From NCBI GenBank assembly GCA_963576725.1, contig OY755237.1, forward strand, positions 62,907,423 to 62,971,422: 64,000 nt of DNA, read 5' to 3'. The notes below the pieces were generated by a model. That model worked only from the letters and a program-made list of their open reading frames with translations, was not told the DNA's origin and searched no databases. The position numbers and the translations under genes are program-made. This document shows positions 52,506 through 62,438 of the stretch, in pieces. The stretch is from Azorinus chamasolen. Its lineage: Eukaryota; Mollusca; Bivalvia; Cardiida; Solecurtidae. Each line of letters begins with the position of its first letter. The first letter of the stretch is position 1.

Positions 52506-52752
52506 GAAATAGAAATACGCTATAATACAAGTCGAAACACCATATAACTCGTCTATAAGGCATTTCCACAGTCTGAAAGCATGAATGGATATCGTGTATT
52601 CATAATTTCTTTAAATTATACTTTTTCTAAAAATCTCTTACAAGCTTGATATTGATATCGTGAAAGTCATTACTTTCGGTTTTAAACCGAAAGTAGACAT
52701 AAACCAGTTATATGGTGTTTCGACTTGAATAATAGCGTATTTCTATTTAAAA
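52506..52752. mobile_element. Foldback element with ~45-bp inverted ends
   Basis: GAAATAGAAATACGCTATAA and TACAAGTCGAAACACCATAT AACT are repeated inverted at 52706-52752. A second stem CTTTCGGTTTTAAACCGAAA G lies inside near the right arm. ~247 bp; single copy here. Confidence 0.8.
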
Positions 52753-53415
52753 CCTCAGAGTCAATCTGTGTCATAAAGGGGTTGGTTGTCAACTGGGCGA
52801 CTCGTTGTAAAAGCCTGTTAATATACTGAGAACAAATAGATAACTGCTTATCAAGAGTGGTGATTTCTTTGATAAATTAGACACAGTTTATAGAAATCGG
52901 TGGTCAAATAAGCTTCCACGGACGATCGCAGTGAATGAACCCATCGATTGTTTAGCAGATTTCCGCTGGTTTTACTTATTATATAGAGCAGGGGTGTTCG
53001 CGAAAACAATAGTTGGTGGGGTGGGTCAGAAAATTGTCTTGGTATGTTTTATACCACTTATGACATGTGGTTAAAAATTATGTATTTACGGTGGAGTTGT
53101 TGTTGTTGAGCCATAGCATGCGTAGGGCACCTGTGGTGCAGTGTATATAGCATGTCATTAATTGATTAGAGATACTTTTTGAAATATTTATCTGTTCAAA
53201 ATAATAATTAAAACCAATGAATTATAAATATTTAATATAATAACAATAAAATAATAATGATCGTAAGAGTTATACAAATGAGCATAATTTGGATACAAAA
53301 CAGTTATTGCATGGAATACAATTCACTGAAATAAAATTTGTTTTCAAACACTGACCGTAGCTATGTTATAGTTAATATAGATATTCATAGGAATGAGGAA
53401 ACTGTTAAATGAACG
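52753..53415. other. Spacer, nothing recognised
   Basis: AT-rich. CACCTGTGGTGCAGTGTATA TAGCATG at 53130 resembles CACAGGTGAC near 52386 but no element is defined. Confidence 0.35.
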
Positions 53416-53643
53416 TTAACCCATTCATTCATAGGCTATTTTCAGACCCAACCTATTTGAATGAATCTACCGAAAATGAGCATTAATTATAGAACAGGAT
53501 TAGTTTTAGAATTTTGTAGTTTGAAACCATTGTGATAAATAGAGCATTTGCTCCTATAGGAGCAAATGGTCTATTTATCACAATGATTTTAACTGGTGCT
53601 TTTTACAGGGGCGTAGAGGGGTATTCATGGAGGAAAGGGTTAA
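53416..53643 (-). mobile_element. Family A TTAA MITE
   Basis: TTAACCCATTCATTCATAGG CTATTTTC start. Near-perfect hairpin (one G/C change in the second arm, AATGGTCTATTTATC) with CTCCTATAGGAG centre. End GGAAAGGGTTAA. Confidence 0.93.
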
Positions 53644-53711
53644 AACATTGTTTGCATTTTCAAAGCTCAGTAAAAACTCGATACTATGAAATTTTAGTAA
53701 TGAAGAATGTA

Positions 53712-53912
53712 AAGTAAAATCGCTTTATAACGACCACTAAATTACATCAAGTAGTTTGTGTTAATGACAGGTGGATGCTTAAAGCAATGTGAAAGTAAAA
53801 CAGAACGCTCCTATAGGAGTGTTCTGTTTTACTTCCACATTGCTTTAAGCAACTACCTGTCCTAAATACCAACTAATTAACTCAATTATTGGACGTTATA
53901 GAGAGTTTACTG
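53712..53912. mobile_element. Family C TA MITE
   Basis: AAGTAAAATCGCTTTATAAC start, CGTTATAGAGAGTTTACTG end. Inner GCTTAAAGCAATGTGAAAGT AAAACAGAACGCTCCTATAG GAG... hairpin nearly perfect. Confidence 0.92.
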
Positions 53913-53924
53913 TATGTATTTGTG

Positions 53925-54050
53925 GGCATATGACTGTTAAATGCAGGGTGAACGTTATGCAGAAATCTCCTAGAGAAGCTTTCTGCGTGACTTTCATCCT
54001 GTACTAAGCTGCCACCAGTGCTAAATATTAATAATGGTACATATTTGAAT
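53925..54050. mobile_element. C4 fragment
   Basis: CTGTTAAATGCAGGGTGAAC GTTATGCAGAAATCTCCTAG AGAAGCTTTCTGCGTGACTT TCATCCTG: the hairpin of C4 without a clear left end, directly beside the C copy. Confidence 0.72.
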
Positions 54051-54211
54051 GTCGTAGTATCGTGTTTTACTCTAATTGGTACCGGGTATTTTGCCTTATT
54101 TTAGCGATATCACACGTAGCATTTAACAAATAACGAGTTGCGTATTATGTGCTATAAATTTTATATTGCCTTGGGTTCATTCTCAAATATATGATAAAAC
54201 ACATCCCTGCT

Positions 54212-54459
54212 TCAACCCTTCGCTTGCTATTCACGTCGATATATATATCTGTAAATAGTGATGACCCAGATGAGACAGCTCCTACAGGAGCTGTCTCATC
54301 AGGGTCTGCACTATTTACAAACTGATTGTGCAACCAGTGCACTCCACAGCAGTGATTGCACAGCGAAATACTTGTACGCAGTGAATATATGCAATTATAC
54401 AACAGGTCATGGGTAAAGAAGGAGAAATGTATTTTAAAATTCAGCAAGCGAAGGGTTAA
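54212..54459 (+). mobile_element. Family B TTAA MITE
   Basis: TCAACCCTTCGCTTGCTATT C start, AGCAAGCGAAGGGTTAA end. Hairpin AGACAGCTCCTACAGGAGCT GTCT with conserved A/T mismatch. Confidence 0.93.
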
Positions 54460-54775
54460 TTAAAAGACGCACATATTTATTGATCAGGTAGTCGCTGCAG
54501 AGATGTTCTGCCATACTGGTAGGGCATGCAAATTATGATAATTATAAATGGCGTGTCCATGTTTGCAAGCACATATAACATCGTTCTCCTCGAAATGTCA
54601 TATTGTTACAGCGCGATTTATTTAACCTTATTGATTGAGCGATCAAAGAACAGAGCACTTGAGATTTCATGCATTGTTGATAATATTGACAGCGCACATT
54701 GTCTACAATACACACACGTATCAATATGCCTAGCTTGTAGCGACGCTTTACCTGATAAGAACGCTTTTGTCGACA

Positions 54776-54985
54776 AAATATACCCAGAACAGTCTGTTCC
54801 AATAGCAGCTGTCTGATCAGGGTCCGCTGTGCCTGTTTATGGAATAGTATAGAACTTGTTCTAAAATATCTGTCATGGGCAAATAATAATGTGCATACTC
54901 CATTATAAACATTCAGCGTGAAGTTATTGTTTCGTAGATCACTATTCGTTATGTAATAGGTTTATGAATGAAACATGCATATGGT
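54776..54985 (+). mobile_element. D1 remnant
   Basis: AAATATACCCAGAACAGTCT G...GCTGTCTGATCAGGGTCC GCTGTGCCTGTTT; the tail with CATTATAAACATTCAGC and GTTATTGTTTCG is D1-like. Confidence 0.55.
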
Positions 54986-55140
54986 CGTGAAAGTGTTACT
55001 GAGTTGGTGTTTAATGTAACTGAAACGATTGTTTAAATCAAAGTAATATCTTTATTAAATTGTATATATCTGTCTCTTATTGTGTTAAATACGTCGCTTT
55101 AACAATATTTCCGTCATATCGCGACCTCCAAAGTATAATA

Positions 55141-55350
55141 GATGGCGGAAATCCCCATACCATGTACTGTGTACGGAACAATTTGCATTGTTCCGCGCAC
55201 AGAAGAATACCCGGATAGAACCACCGACCCACCACACGCCAGATGCAACGCTTCCTCACATGAACATTCAAAATGCCCAGGCCGGAATTCGAACCACAGC
55301 TTTGAGGGGCGAAAGGATTTTCAGTCGAAGACAATAACCATTCGATCACA
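55141..55350 (-). mobile_element. tRNA-like SINE (family S3), probable
   Basis: Reverse reading TGTGATCGAATGGTTATTGT CTTCGACTG then GTGGTTCGAATTCCGGCC gives A- and B-box-like strings at tRNA spacing (about 45-50 bp), followed by GCGTGTGGTGGGTCGGTGG. No second copy in the window. Confidence 0.5.
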
Positions 55351-55359
55351 GAGACATTC

Positions 55360-55609
55360 TTAACCCTTCGCTTGCTATTCGCGTCAATATACCTACCTGT
55401 AAATAGTGAAGACCCAGATGAGACAGCTCCTGCAGGAGCTGTCTCATCAGGGTCTGCACCATTTACAAGTTGATTGTGCAACCAGTGCATTTCACAGCAG
55501 TGATTGCACGGCGAAATACTTGTACACAGTGAAGATATATGTAATTATACAACAGGGCATTGGTAAAGAAGGAGAAATGTATTTTAAAATTCAGCAAGCG
55601 AAGGGTTAA
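55360..55609 (+). mobile_element. Family B TTAA MITE, intact
   Basis: TTAA both ends; inverted termini CCCTTCGCTTGCT/AGCAAGCG AAGGG. Hairpin 55400-55468 with CTGCAGG centre. Contains the 67-codon frame MKTQMRQLLQELSHQGLHHL Q... also seen in three other copies. Confidence 0.95.
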
Positions 55610-55622
55610 ATGCATGTATATC

Positions 55623-55792
55623 CCTTTCCCTGTTATATCTTTGTTTATTCCTAATTGCAACACCTACTGAATATTTATGGATAAGAAAGTCCTAATAAAA
55701 TATGGGAGGTGGAACATTGTAGCCAATTAAGAAAGTAAATAAAACAGAACTTTTAAATTCCATTAGCAAACAGAGCAGACGATAACTAAAAT
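55623..55792 (-). mobile_element. Family D2 MITE, cut at the hairpin
   Basis: CCTTTCCCTGTTATATCTTT, CACCTACTGAATATTTATGG ATA, GGAGGTGGAACATTGTAGCC, CCATTAGCAAACAGAGCAGA C, then unrelated DNA. The break falls inside the first hairpin arm. Confidence 0.75.
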
Positions 55793-55885
55793 CAATATTA
55801 ATAAGCCAACCTATCTTAAATCACTATTAACAAAGGAATGTTTGACCGTGGCAGAAAGTGTGAATTCAGGTCTATATCGTTATGT

Positions 55886-56045
55886 TAGCAAACAGAGCAG
55901 ACCTTGATCTGATGGCTCCTACAGGGAGCGTTTGATCTGGGTCTACTCTGTTTGTAAATGTATGCAAGTTTCAGATAAGATGTCAAGTAACTCGGTGTCT
56001 CATCATGATCCAAGCTGTTGGTACTCAGTTTGCACTCGGTAAATA
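55886..56045 (+). mobile_element. D hairpin fused to an E2 right half
   Basis: GCAAACAGAGCAGACCTTGA TCTGATGG... GATCTGGGTCTACTCTGTTT GTAAATG (D), then directly CAGATAAGATGTCAAGTAAC TCGGTGTCTCATCATGATCC AAGCTGTT (E2 second half). Confidence 0.68.
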
Positions 56046-56050
56046 GAGCC

Positions 56051-56285
56051 TGAACCCTTTCCCCCATAGGCTATTTTTAGACCCAATATATCTGAATAAA
56101 TCTACCGAAAAGGAGCATTAACTAGAGAAAAGGTTGTTTCTTTTCAGAATTGTGTAGTTCTGAAACCATTGTGATAAATAGAGCATTTACTCCTTAGTAG
56201 CAAATGCTCTAATTATCACAATGGTTTAAAAGGTGACTATTAGAGAGGCGTAGAAAGGCGTATTTATGGAGGAAAGGAGGGTTAA
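56051..56285 (-). mobile_element. Family A TTAA MITE
   Basis: TGAACCCTTTCCCCCATAGG CTATTTTTAG start. Hairpin centre altered to TTTACTCCTTAGTAGCAAA; AGAGGCGTAGAAAGGCGTAT TTATGG; end GGAGGGTTAA. Confidence 0.92.
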
Positions 56286-56676
56286 AGCTTAATCGAATCG
56301 ACGGTAATAGATATCTAGCAAATCCAATTTTGAGCAGGTATTGTTTTTAAAAGCGAGATAGGGTTTCTATGTGTTAGTACAGTCAGGTAGTATCTTTTAG
56401 GTGAGATGCAATATGCGATAATGCAGTTATAGAGGATATGTTGCGAGTTGTCTTTTAAGATCACATGTTCCTAAACGAGCCTTAGAAAATGTCATTAAGC
56501 GAGCCTTGGCGAGTGTATTTTCGGCATTTAAATGACATGAAAACATCGGTTTCTATGGTTTGACGTCATATATGACGTATGACGTCTTATATGTTCTAAA
56601 GTGATCTTACACGTGTTACAGATCAGGGAATCTTAACCCGTTGTTCTAACTCGGAGATAAGGGGAGGTATGTGAGA
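56286..56676. other. Spacer, nothing recognised
   Basis: No repeat match; TGACGTCATATATGACGTAT GACGTC at 56561-56586 is a short run of TGACG/CGTCA motifs. Confidence 0.4.
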
Positions 56677-56921
56677 AAACCACTTCCTTCATATAAACAC
56701 ATTTTCCCCATTTGCAAATAGAGTAGACCCAGATCAGATGGCTCATATAGGGGCCGTCTGATCGGGGTATAATCTGTTTTGATTATGAAAAAGATTAGAT
56801 CTGATTCTACAGTTTCTGCCTTGGCCAAACATTCCTGTGTCCATGTGTTATTATCAATAAATGTAATACATTTCACGCCGTCATCATTTCTTACATGAAT
56901 ATTGAATAGGGAAATGGTTAA
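56677..56921 (+). mobile_element. Family D1 TTAA MITE
   Basis: AACCACTTCCTTCATATAAA CAC start. Hairpin GCAAATAGAGTAGACCCAGA TCAGATGGCTCATATAGGGG CCGTCTGATCGGGGTATAAT CTGTTTTG. Tail ATTTCTTACATGAATATTGA; end GGAAATGGTTAA. Confidence 0.85.
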
Positions 56922-56995
56922 ACATAATACATGTAATAGGAAAGGTACGATTTATTTGGTCATCTTAACCTGACAAAAGACTAACGCGTAATATC

Positions 56996-57433
56996 TTAAC
57001 ACTTCTAAGAGCACACTGACTGCCATTCGTGAACTGTTCTGATCCAGATGAGACGTCAAGTAATGTGGCACATCATCGGAACCAATGCTGGTGACACTCA
57101 GTCAGTGTATGCAATTTGGCACCTCATCGGGACAAATGCTGGTGACACTCAGTAGTTGCAATTTGGCATCTCATCGGGACCATTGCTGGTGACACTCAGT
57201 CAGTAGTTGCAATTTGGCATCTCATCGGGACCATTGCTGGTGACACTCAGTCAGTAGTTGCAAATTGGCATCTCATCGAGACCAATGCTGGTGACACGCA
57301 GTAGTTGCAATTTGGCATCTCATTGAGACCAATGCTGGTGACACGCAGTAGTTGCAATTTGGCATCTCATCGAGACCAATGCTGGTGACACGCAGTAGTT
57401 GCAATTTGGCACATTCATGGAGTAACGGGTTAA
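56996..57433 (+). mobile_element. TTAA element (E2-like) containing a minisatellite
   Basis: TTAACACTTCTAAGAGC start, GTTCTGATCCAGATGAGACG TCAAGTAATGTGGCACATCA TCGGAACC (E2 hairpin remnant), then seven tandem units, then TTCATGGAGTAACGGGTTAA end. Confidence 0.75.
57098..57418. repeat. Minisatellite, ~46-51-bp unit, about seven copies
   Basis: Unit: GCAATTTGGCATCTCATCGG, GACCA(A/T)TGCTGGTGACAC, (T/G)CAGT(CAGT)AGTT. Units differ by a CAGT insertion and a CGGG/CGAG change, so there are two variants in blocks. The minus-strand reading contributes an artefactual repetitive frame. Confidence 0.95.
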
Positions 57434-57984
57434 GCAGCTTTTTCCTAGGCATGGTTAGGATTAAAGGTAATCTATATACAGCAAGACATCGCATACAAGC
57501 ATGTCATTTTGTATTACATTGTTGCACTATGAATACATGCATGTAAGTTGCAACACGCTAACGAAAACCAGGTTAGTTCGAAAACGGTTTAGAACGTTCA
57601 GATTCTAGTGAGAATTCGTACACATTGTATGTCCCGATTTTGCTATCTCTGACTGGTCAGACTTTTCGTAAACTCGGACGTTTTTAACCTCGGGACCAGT
57701 GGTGACATTTGTTTGAAAATGACTGTGTCTTTGCTCATTGTTCATGCGTTATTCGTAATGAAAATGAAGGCATGCGTATGCAGGAAACAAGGTTTGATTA
57801 CGCAATTTTCATTCGTGTGGCAAGGCAACTAGGCAATGAGCATTAATGAGAGCCTTCACAGAGGACTTTAAAATTTTAAATATTGCACACAGGATGTTTA
57901 TTAACATTTAGCATGCTGGTAAAATCTCCGTGTATAGGGAAGTACCTTAGCGTCTTATCTGGATACACATTGCTTACTTGTTTA
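57434..57984. other. Spacer, nothing recognised
   Basis: No supported gene or repeat. Confidence 0.35.
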
Positions 57985-58075
57985 CAGTAAAACCTCTCTA
58001 AACCGGACATTCAAGTTAGTATACATATCGGACTTGGGAACAGGTGGCAGCTTAATGCAGGGTGAACAATATTTC
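57985..58075. mobile_element. Family C4 left half
   Basis: TA, then CAGTAAAACCTCTCTAAACC GGACATTCAAG, CAGGTGGCAGCTTAATGCAG GGTGAACAAT; truncated before the hairpin tip. Confidence 0.75.
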
Positions 58076-58110
58076 CTTTTAGTGATGTGATAAGAGTGAC
58101 AAACAGTTCA

Positions 58111-58300
58111 GATCCTGAACAGATACCGGTGTACTATCATTAAAAAAATAATGTAGCTAGTTATAGTCTACTTACAGTCCCATTGACCGCTCAGCCGACT
58201 GTACATTTACTCCCCTGGACATTGAGTCATTGGCCCCCAATATTGAGCTCTGCTAATATATGGCGCAATCCTGAACAGACACCGGTGTACTATCATTAAT
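58111..58300. repeat. 33-bp direct repeats bracketing ~123 bp
   Basis: ATCCTGAACAGA(T/C)ACCGG TGTACTATCATTAA occurs at 58112-58144 and 58268-58300. The first is preceded by GTGACAAACAGTTCAG, an E-type hairpin arm. The middle is unrelated sequence. Confidence 0.75.
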
Positions 58301-58508
58301 CATTTCATTCACGCATTTGCAAACAGTAGACCCATATCAGACGGCTCCTATCTGAACCGTCTGATCTGGATCTGCTCTGTTTGCTCATGGTATAAAATAG
58401 ATATGATTATACTGCTTCTGTCTGAGCCAAAATACCATATGCTTAAATGCAATATAAAAATTAATCTAATTAATAACCTTACATGAATATTGAACAGGGA
58501 AACGGTTA
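58297..58508 (+). mobile_element. Family D1 TTAA MITE
   Basis: TTAATCATTTCATTCACGC start. Hairpin GCAAACAGTAGACCCATATC AGACGGCTCCTATCTGAACC GTCTGATCTGGATCTGCTCT GTTTGC; tail TCTAATTAATAACCTTACAT GAATATTG; end GGGAAACGGTTAA. Confidence 0.85.
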
Positions 58509-59407
58509 ACCAGACCATGCTGTCCGTAATTATAATTGTTTTCTCAAACATCCAACAATTTGTAATCTTTGGATTAATTATATATATTCAGTTAAAAGCA
58601 GTTGGAGATCACGTCAAAGTAGAGAGTATAGCAATCAGATGCTAAATAATACAACCAGATACATTGCAAAGCAATGAAGACAATTCCAATATAAAAACAA
58701 AATCTTAGTTTAATTGTTGGTTAGAGCAAATTGAATGCATCAGCGAAAACGTAGATGTAATGATAACGAAACGGCCCCAGCATTTTCAGAACCAACTTGT
58801 AGACACGTATTTGTCTAATAGCTGTATGTTTTATCATACATTATAATTCTCACTATTGTCATACATGACAACCATGTATATGTATTATTTGAAAACACCA
58901 TGTTAACAACACTTTAAGTTCAATGCAAAAGTATCTTCAATACGAAGATTCAGTGCTAAATAGAAATGTAAGCTAAACGCATGCACGTACGTGCGCAAAC
59001 ATACACAAAACCCATGCAGAAACGCAAAATACAGCGACATACATTATCAATTTGTCCACATTTAACCCCCAACATAGAGGGTACTTAGTCATATACTGTA
59101 GAAACTTAGACAAGGGGCAGTAAATACAGTAGTGGTCAGATTCAAACGAAAATTGCAGGAACACGTATACCCAAAATAATAAGAACATTTACTACAAGTT
59201 TTCAACACATTTGACACAAACAATGTAGAAGGATAATGCGTCTATAGACAGGCGGACACATTCCTTTACATTTGCGTCCTTGACATTTACCCCCATGCCA
59301 CTGTAAGTAACCTGTGTGCAAGATGTTTGCAAATACGTAACATACATTTAAGCAAATACACCAGGAATTTTCTTTTCATTTGTAGGAATGAGCCTTAACA
59401 TTATTAC
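58509..59407. other. Spacer, nothing recognised
   Basis: No window repeat families; short frames without domains. Confidence 0.4.
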
Positions 59408-59836
59408 GGAGGTCCAGATAAGATGCGTAAATTAACCCTTCTCTTGCTGAATTTTAAAATACATTTCTCCTTATTTACCCATACCCTGTTGTATAATTAC
59501 ATATAGCTTCACTGCGTACAAGTATTTCGCTGTGCAATCACTGCTGTAGAGTGCACTTGTTGCACAATCAACTTGTAAATAATGCAGATCCTGATGAGAC
59601 AGCTCCTGCAGGAGCTGTCTCATCTGGGTCTTCACTATTTACAGGTTGGTATATTGACGTGAATAGCAAGGGAAGGGTTAAACATTTTCAAAAAAACTCC
59701 TTTATTTCTCCACCAAACCCTTTGTTGTGACCACTCTTTAGTATCGTCTCTTCCGAGATTTTAAATAGTGGTCAGAACAACGAGTTAGTTTGAGAAATGG
59801 CGATTTTAGTATTTGAGTACGCACCTATATTTGTAA
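59408..59836. mobile_element. Family F element hosting a nested B MITE
   Basis: CGGAGGTCCAGATAAGATGC GTAAA, then B (59433-59682) at TTAA, then the F hairpin ACCAAACCCTTTGTTGTGAC CACTCTTTAGTATCGTC... and TTTGAGTACGCACCTATATT TG. Confidence 0.8.
59433..59682 (-). mobile_element. Family B TTAA MITE (nested in F)
   Basis: TTAACCCTTCTCTTGCTGAA start, GTGAATAGCAAGGGAAGGGT TAA end. Hairpin GTAAATAATGCAGATCCTGA TGAGACAGCTCCTGCAGG.... Confidence 0.94.
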
Positions 59837-60454
59837 CTCTGTGTCAGTGTCAGGTAGCGGTTAACAGAATAAGGAAAAGTGGTATATTTCTAGTTTTGAA
59901 TATGTTTGAAGACAATGCATTACTAATTTAGAAATAGCAGATTTAAGTGGTCACAAAATGAATACAATTGCTCATGTACTTGCACCCTTAAGTGTAAGTT
60001 CTATTGTTTGTTAACTGCTGGAAAACAATAGACGACCACTTAAAGAACATAAGTGTTCTCGGAATGAAAACAATAGAATGCTTTTTATATAAGATTACAT
60101 CCCACACACTTACGCATAAATATATGTTCCCATATGTACAGATGGATGGTGGACTAAAAACCTGTTTCTAAGTATTCCCAGTAACTTCGGTGTGGGGATA
60201 TAACAAAAATGCTGTAAATTTGAAATCGGAGCTTTACCTTTCATTTATAATTTTGTCGCAAAATGCGTTTTATATATGCATATATACTGCCATAACATAT
60301 ACAAAATTACCATCGATGTAATGCTATCACATATGGCCTAAATCTATAGGCGTGTATCTTGTCAAACATCACAGAGATAATAAAATTTATACGAATAGAA
60401 CTCGGATAATGCGGGACACGTGCTCTGAATTATCCCTCTGAATGGGACTGTCAT
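59837..60454. other. Spacer, nothing recognised
   Basis: No supported feature. Confidence 0.35.
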
Positions 60455-60545
60455 TTACAAACAGTGTAGATACATATCAGAGGTTTCCTAGAGGAGTCCT
60501 CTGACCAGGACCTGCACTGTTTGTCATTCAAAAAATCCTCTAGCA
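60455..60545 (+). repeat. D3-type hairpin
   Basis: ACAAACAGTGTAGATACATA TCAGAGGTTTCCTAGAGGAG TCCTCTGACCAGGACCTGCA CTGTTTGTCATTC; mutated arms, no TTAA ends. Confidence 0.68.
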
Positions 60546-60734
60546 AGTGTAAGCCTTGCATACTGGGCGAACCTTACAGTTAAACACTGAAGGACTGTTT
60601 CAGTCTGATAATTCAGTGTTGAAAGGGATATGCTTATTCAATGGTCAGCATAATGCTTTGGTCAAGATGATACACATAGTAACATAGTGTGACATCGGTA
60701 CCAGTACATAGTGACAGTTTGAGCAGATGCCAAT

Positions 60735-60902
60735 ATCACTTTCCCATCATATAAACGCATTATCGTGCCTTTTCAGTAAGAGTAGACCAAATCAGTCGGT
60801 CTGTCTGATCAGAGTCTAATCCGTTTGCTTAAGCGTATTATCTCGATCCAAACTACTTGCACATGTAAACACAGATGCGACATTGACAACGAAAGAGTTA
60901 AC
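60735..60902 (+). mobile_element. D1 left half joined to E/G right end
   Basis: ACTTTCCCATCATATAAACG C, GAGTAGACCAAATCAGTCGG TCTGTCTGATCAGAGTCTAA TCCGTTTGC, then CGATCCAAACTACTTGCAC and GCGACATTGACAACGAAAGA GTTAA, a G-type terminus in reverse. Confidence 0.6.
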
Positions 60903-61103
60903 CATTCGCTTGCTATTCACGTCAATATACCTACCTGTAAAGAGTGAAGACCCAGATGAGACAGCTCCTGTGCAACCAATGCACTCAACAGCAGTGATTG
61001 CACAGCGAAATACTTGTACGCAGTGAAGCTATATGTAATTATACAACAGGGAATGGGTACAGAAGGGAAAATGTGTTTTAAAATTCAGCAAGAGAAGGGT
61101 GAA
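60899..61103 (+). mobile_element. Family B TTAA MITE lacking half the hairpin
   Basis: TTAACCATTCGCTTGCTATT C start, hairpin stops at AGACAGCTCCTG and continues directly with TGCAACCAATGCACTC, so the second arm is removed. End AGAGAAGGGTGAA. Confidence 0.88.
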
Positions 61104-61110
61104 TACATAA

Positions 61111-61291
61111 AGGTGCGTACTCGAATACTAAATTCGTCCTTTCTCCAACAAACCCTATATTGTGACCACTCTTTAGAATCGTCTCGACGAGACGATTCTA
61201 AAGAGTGGTCACAACATAGTGTTTGATGGAGAAAACAGGAAGTTATTATTAAAAAAAAATTAAGTTTACGCAGCTTATCTGGACCTCTGTA
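61111..61291. mobile_element. Family F element, clean hairpin
   Basis: GTGCGTACTCGAATACTAAA start. Hairpin AACCCTATATTGTGACCACT CTTTAGAATCGTCTCGACGA GACG... GGTCACAACATAGTGTTTG; end GCAGCTTATCTGGACCTCTG TAA. One mismatch near the outer stem. Confidence 0.88.
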
Positions 61292-61829
61292 ATGCTATTT
61301 CATTGTCTCTTGTTAACCTCAATCCATAACTTGTTGATGGTTACCTGACCATTATTTGCAAAACAACCCGATGAGACTTGGCGTTTCAACAAAACTCTCG
61401 GAGAGTAGTTACTAGACAGCTTTAGTACATTGGGAGGAGATGCAAACTGCATTAAATGAGATGTAACAGACAAGATATTTACATAATGATAAGGATAAAT
61501 AGGAGCGCTCAAGCTGGAACTCTTCATCAGGGAGAAGTTTCATGGGATTCAGGGAGAAGGTTTGGTCAAGGTCTTGTATCTTCCTGTATGTTCCATATAT
61601 TTAAACTTCTACCTAAGGAGAAGTGTGTAGGTTATGGTAGACCTTTGCTCCCAAACCACCCTCAAGCTTGAACCTTGAAAGTGCACAAAGGTGTTTTCTG
61701 AGATTTTATATGCATAACAAGACATAACCCAAAAAATGAAATACCGTTACAAAAGAGTTACATGTACACATCAACATATGTTTGCCGTCTAATAAAACAT
61801 AATCTTATTAAAGAAATATTGATACATGT
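61292..61829. other. Spacer, nothing firmly recognised
   Basis: GTTAACCTCAATCC...CCCGA TGAGACTTGGCGTTTC near 61313-61387 is a very weak E2 trace. The frame at 61456-61671 has no domain. Confidence 0.35.
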
Positions 61830-61960
61830 ATCATGACTATTAATTAGATTAACCTTTATGGATATAGGACATTTGGTCACGGCAGAGACTTTGGAATCAG
61901 AACAATAAAAGTTCATAAGGAAACTGAGCAGACCCTAATAAGACAGCTACTATAGTATGG
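61830..61960 (-). mobile_element. D1 fragment
   Basis: ATCATGACTATTAATTAGAT TAACC, GGTCACGGCAGAGACTTTGG AATCAG, CTGAGCAGACCCTAATAAGA CAGCTACTATAG, stopping at the hairpin centre. Confidence 0.65.
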
Positions 61961-62235
61961 CCCTCCTTGTTTTATAACTGTCCATCCTTTGCTGTTCTTT
62001 AATGAGGTTCCACTGTCCAGATTGGCTTGTAGATGTGTGTCTGAGCTGGCCAGTTCTGTACAGGATTCTCCAAAGATTCAATACATTACTAGCTACACAT
62101 ATAAGATCATAAAATGAGAACCACAAAACAAAACATTTATACTGAGGAATATGCAACAAACTTTTCATACCCAGGGCTTCTCAGAAACTTACAATGCTAG
62201 GGTTCTAAGGTATAGGCTACGCATTATTATGTTGT

Positions 62236-62430
62236 TCAACCCTTTACCTCATAGAGATTTCTGACGATGCCTTTGCATATAGAGTATATCCAGATTACAA
62301 AGGTCCTGTAGGGGCTATCTGATCAGTATCTGATGTTTGCTCGTCCAATCGTATTCATAACTGATACCAGTCTACAGTTTCTGTAATGACCACAAATACA
62401 TGTATTCATTTGCCATTACCAAAATGCAGC
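62236..62430 (+). mobile_element. D1 MITE, decayed
   Basis: TTCAACCCTTTACCTCATAG start; hairpin GCATATAGAGTATATCCAGA TTACAAAGGTCCTGTAGGGG CTATCTGATCAGTATCTGAT GTTTGC; CTACAGTTTCTGTAATGACC tail. Confidence 0.7.
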
Positions 62431-62438
62431 AAAGTTAT

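Noticed and set aside
55885..56067. Small protein containing SLDHDETPSYL
   Set aside because: The peptide is the translated D/E hairpin, seen in many repeat copies.
57273..57494. Repetitive protein with SIGLDEMPNCNYCV units
   Set aside because: By-product of the 46-51-bp minisatellite.
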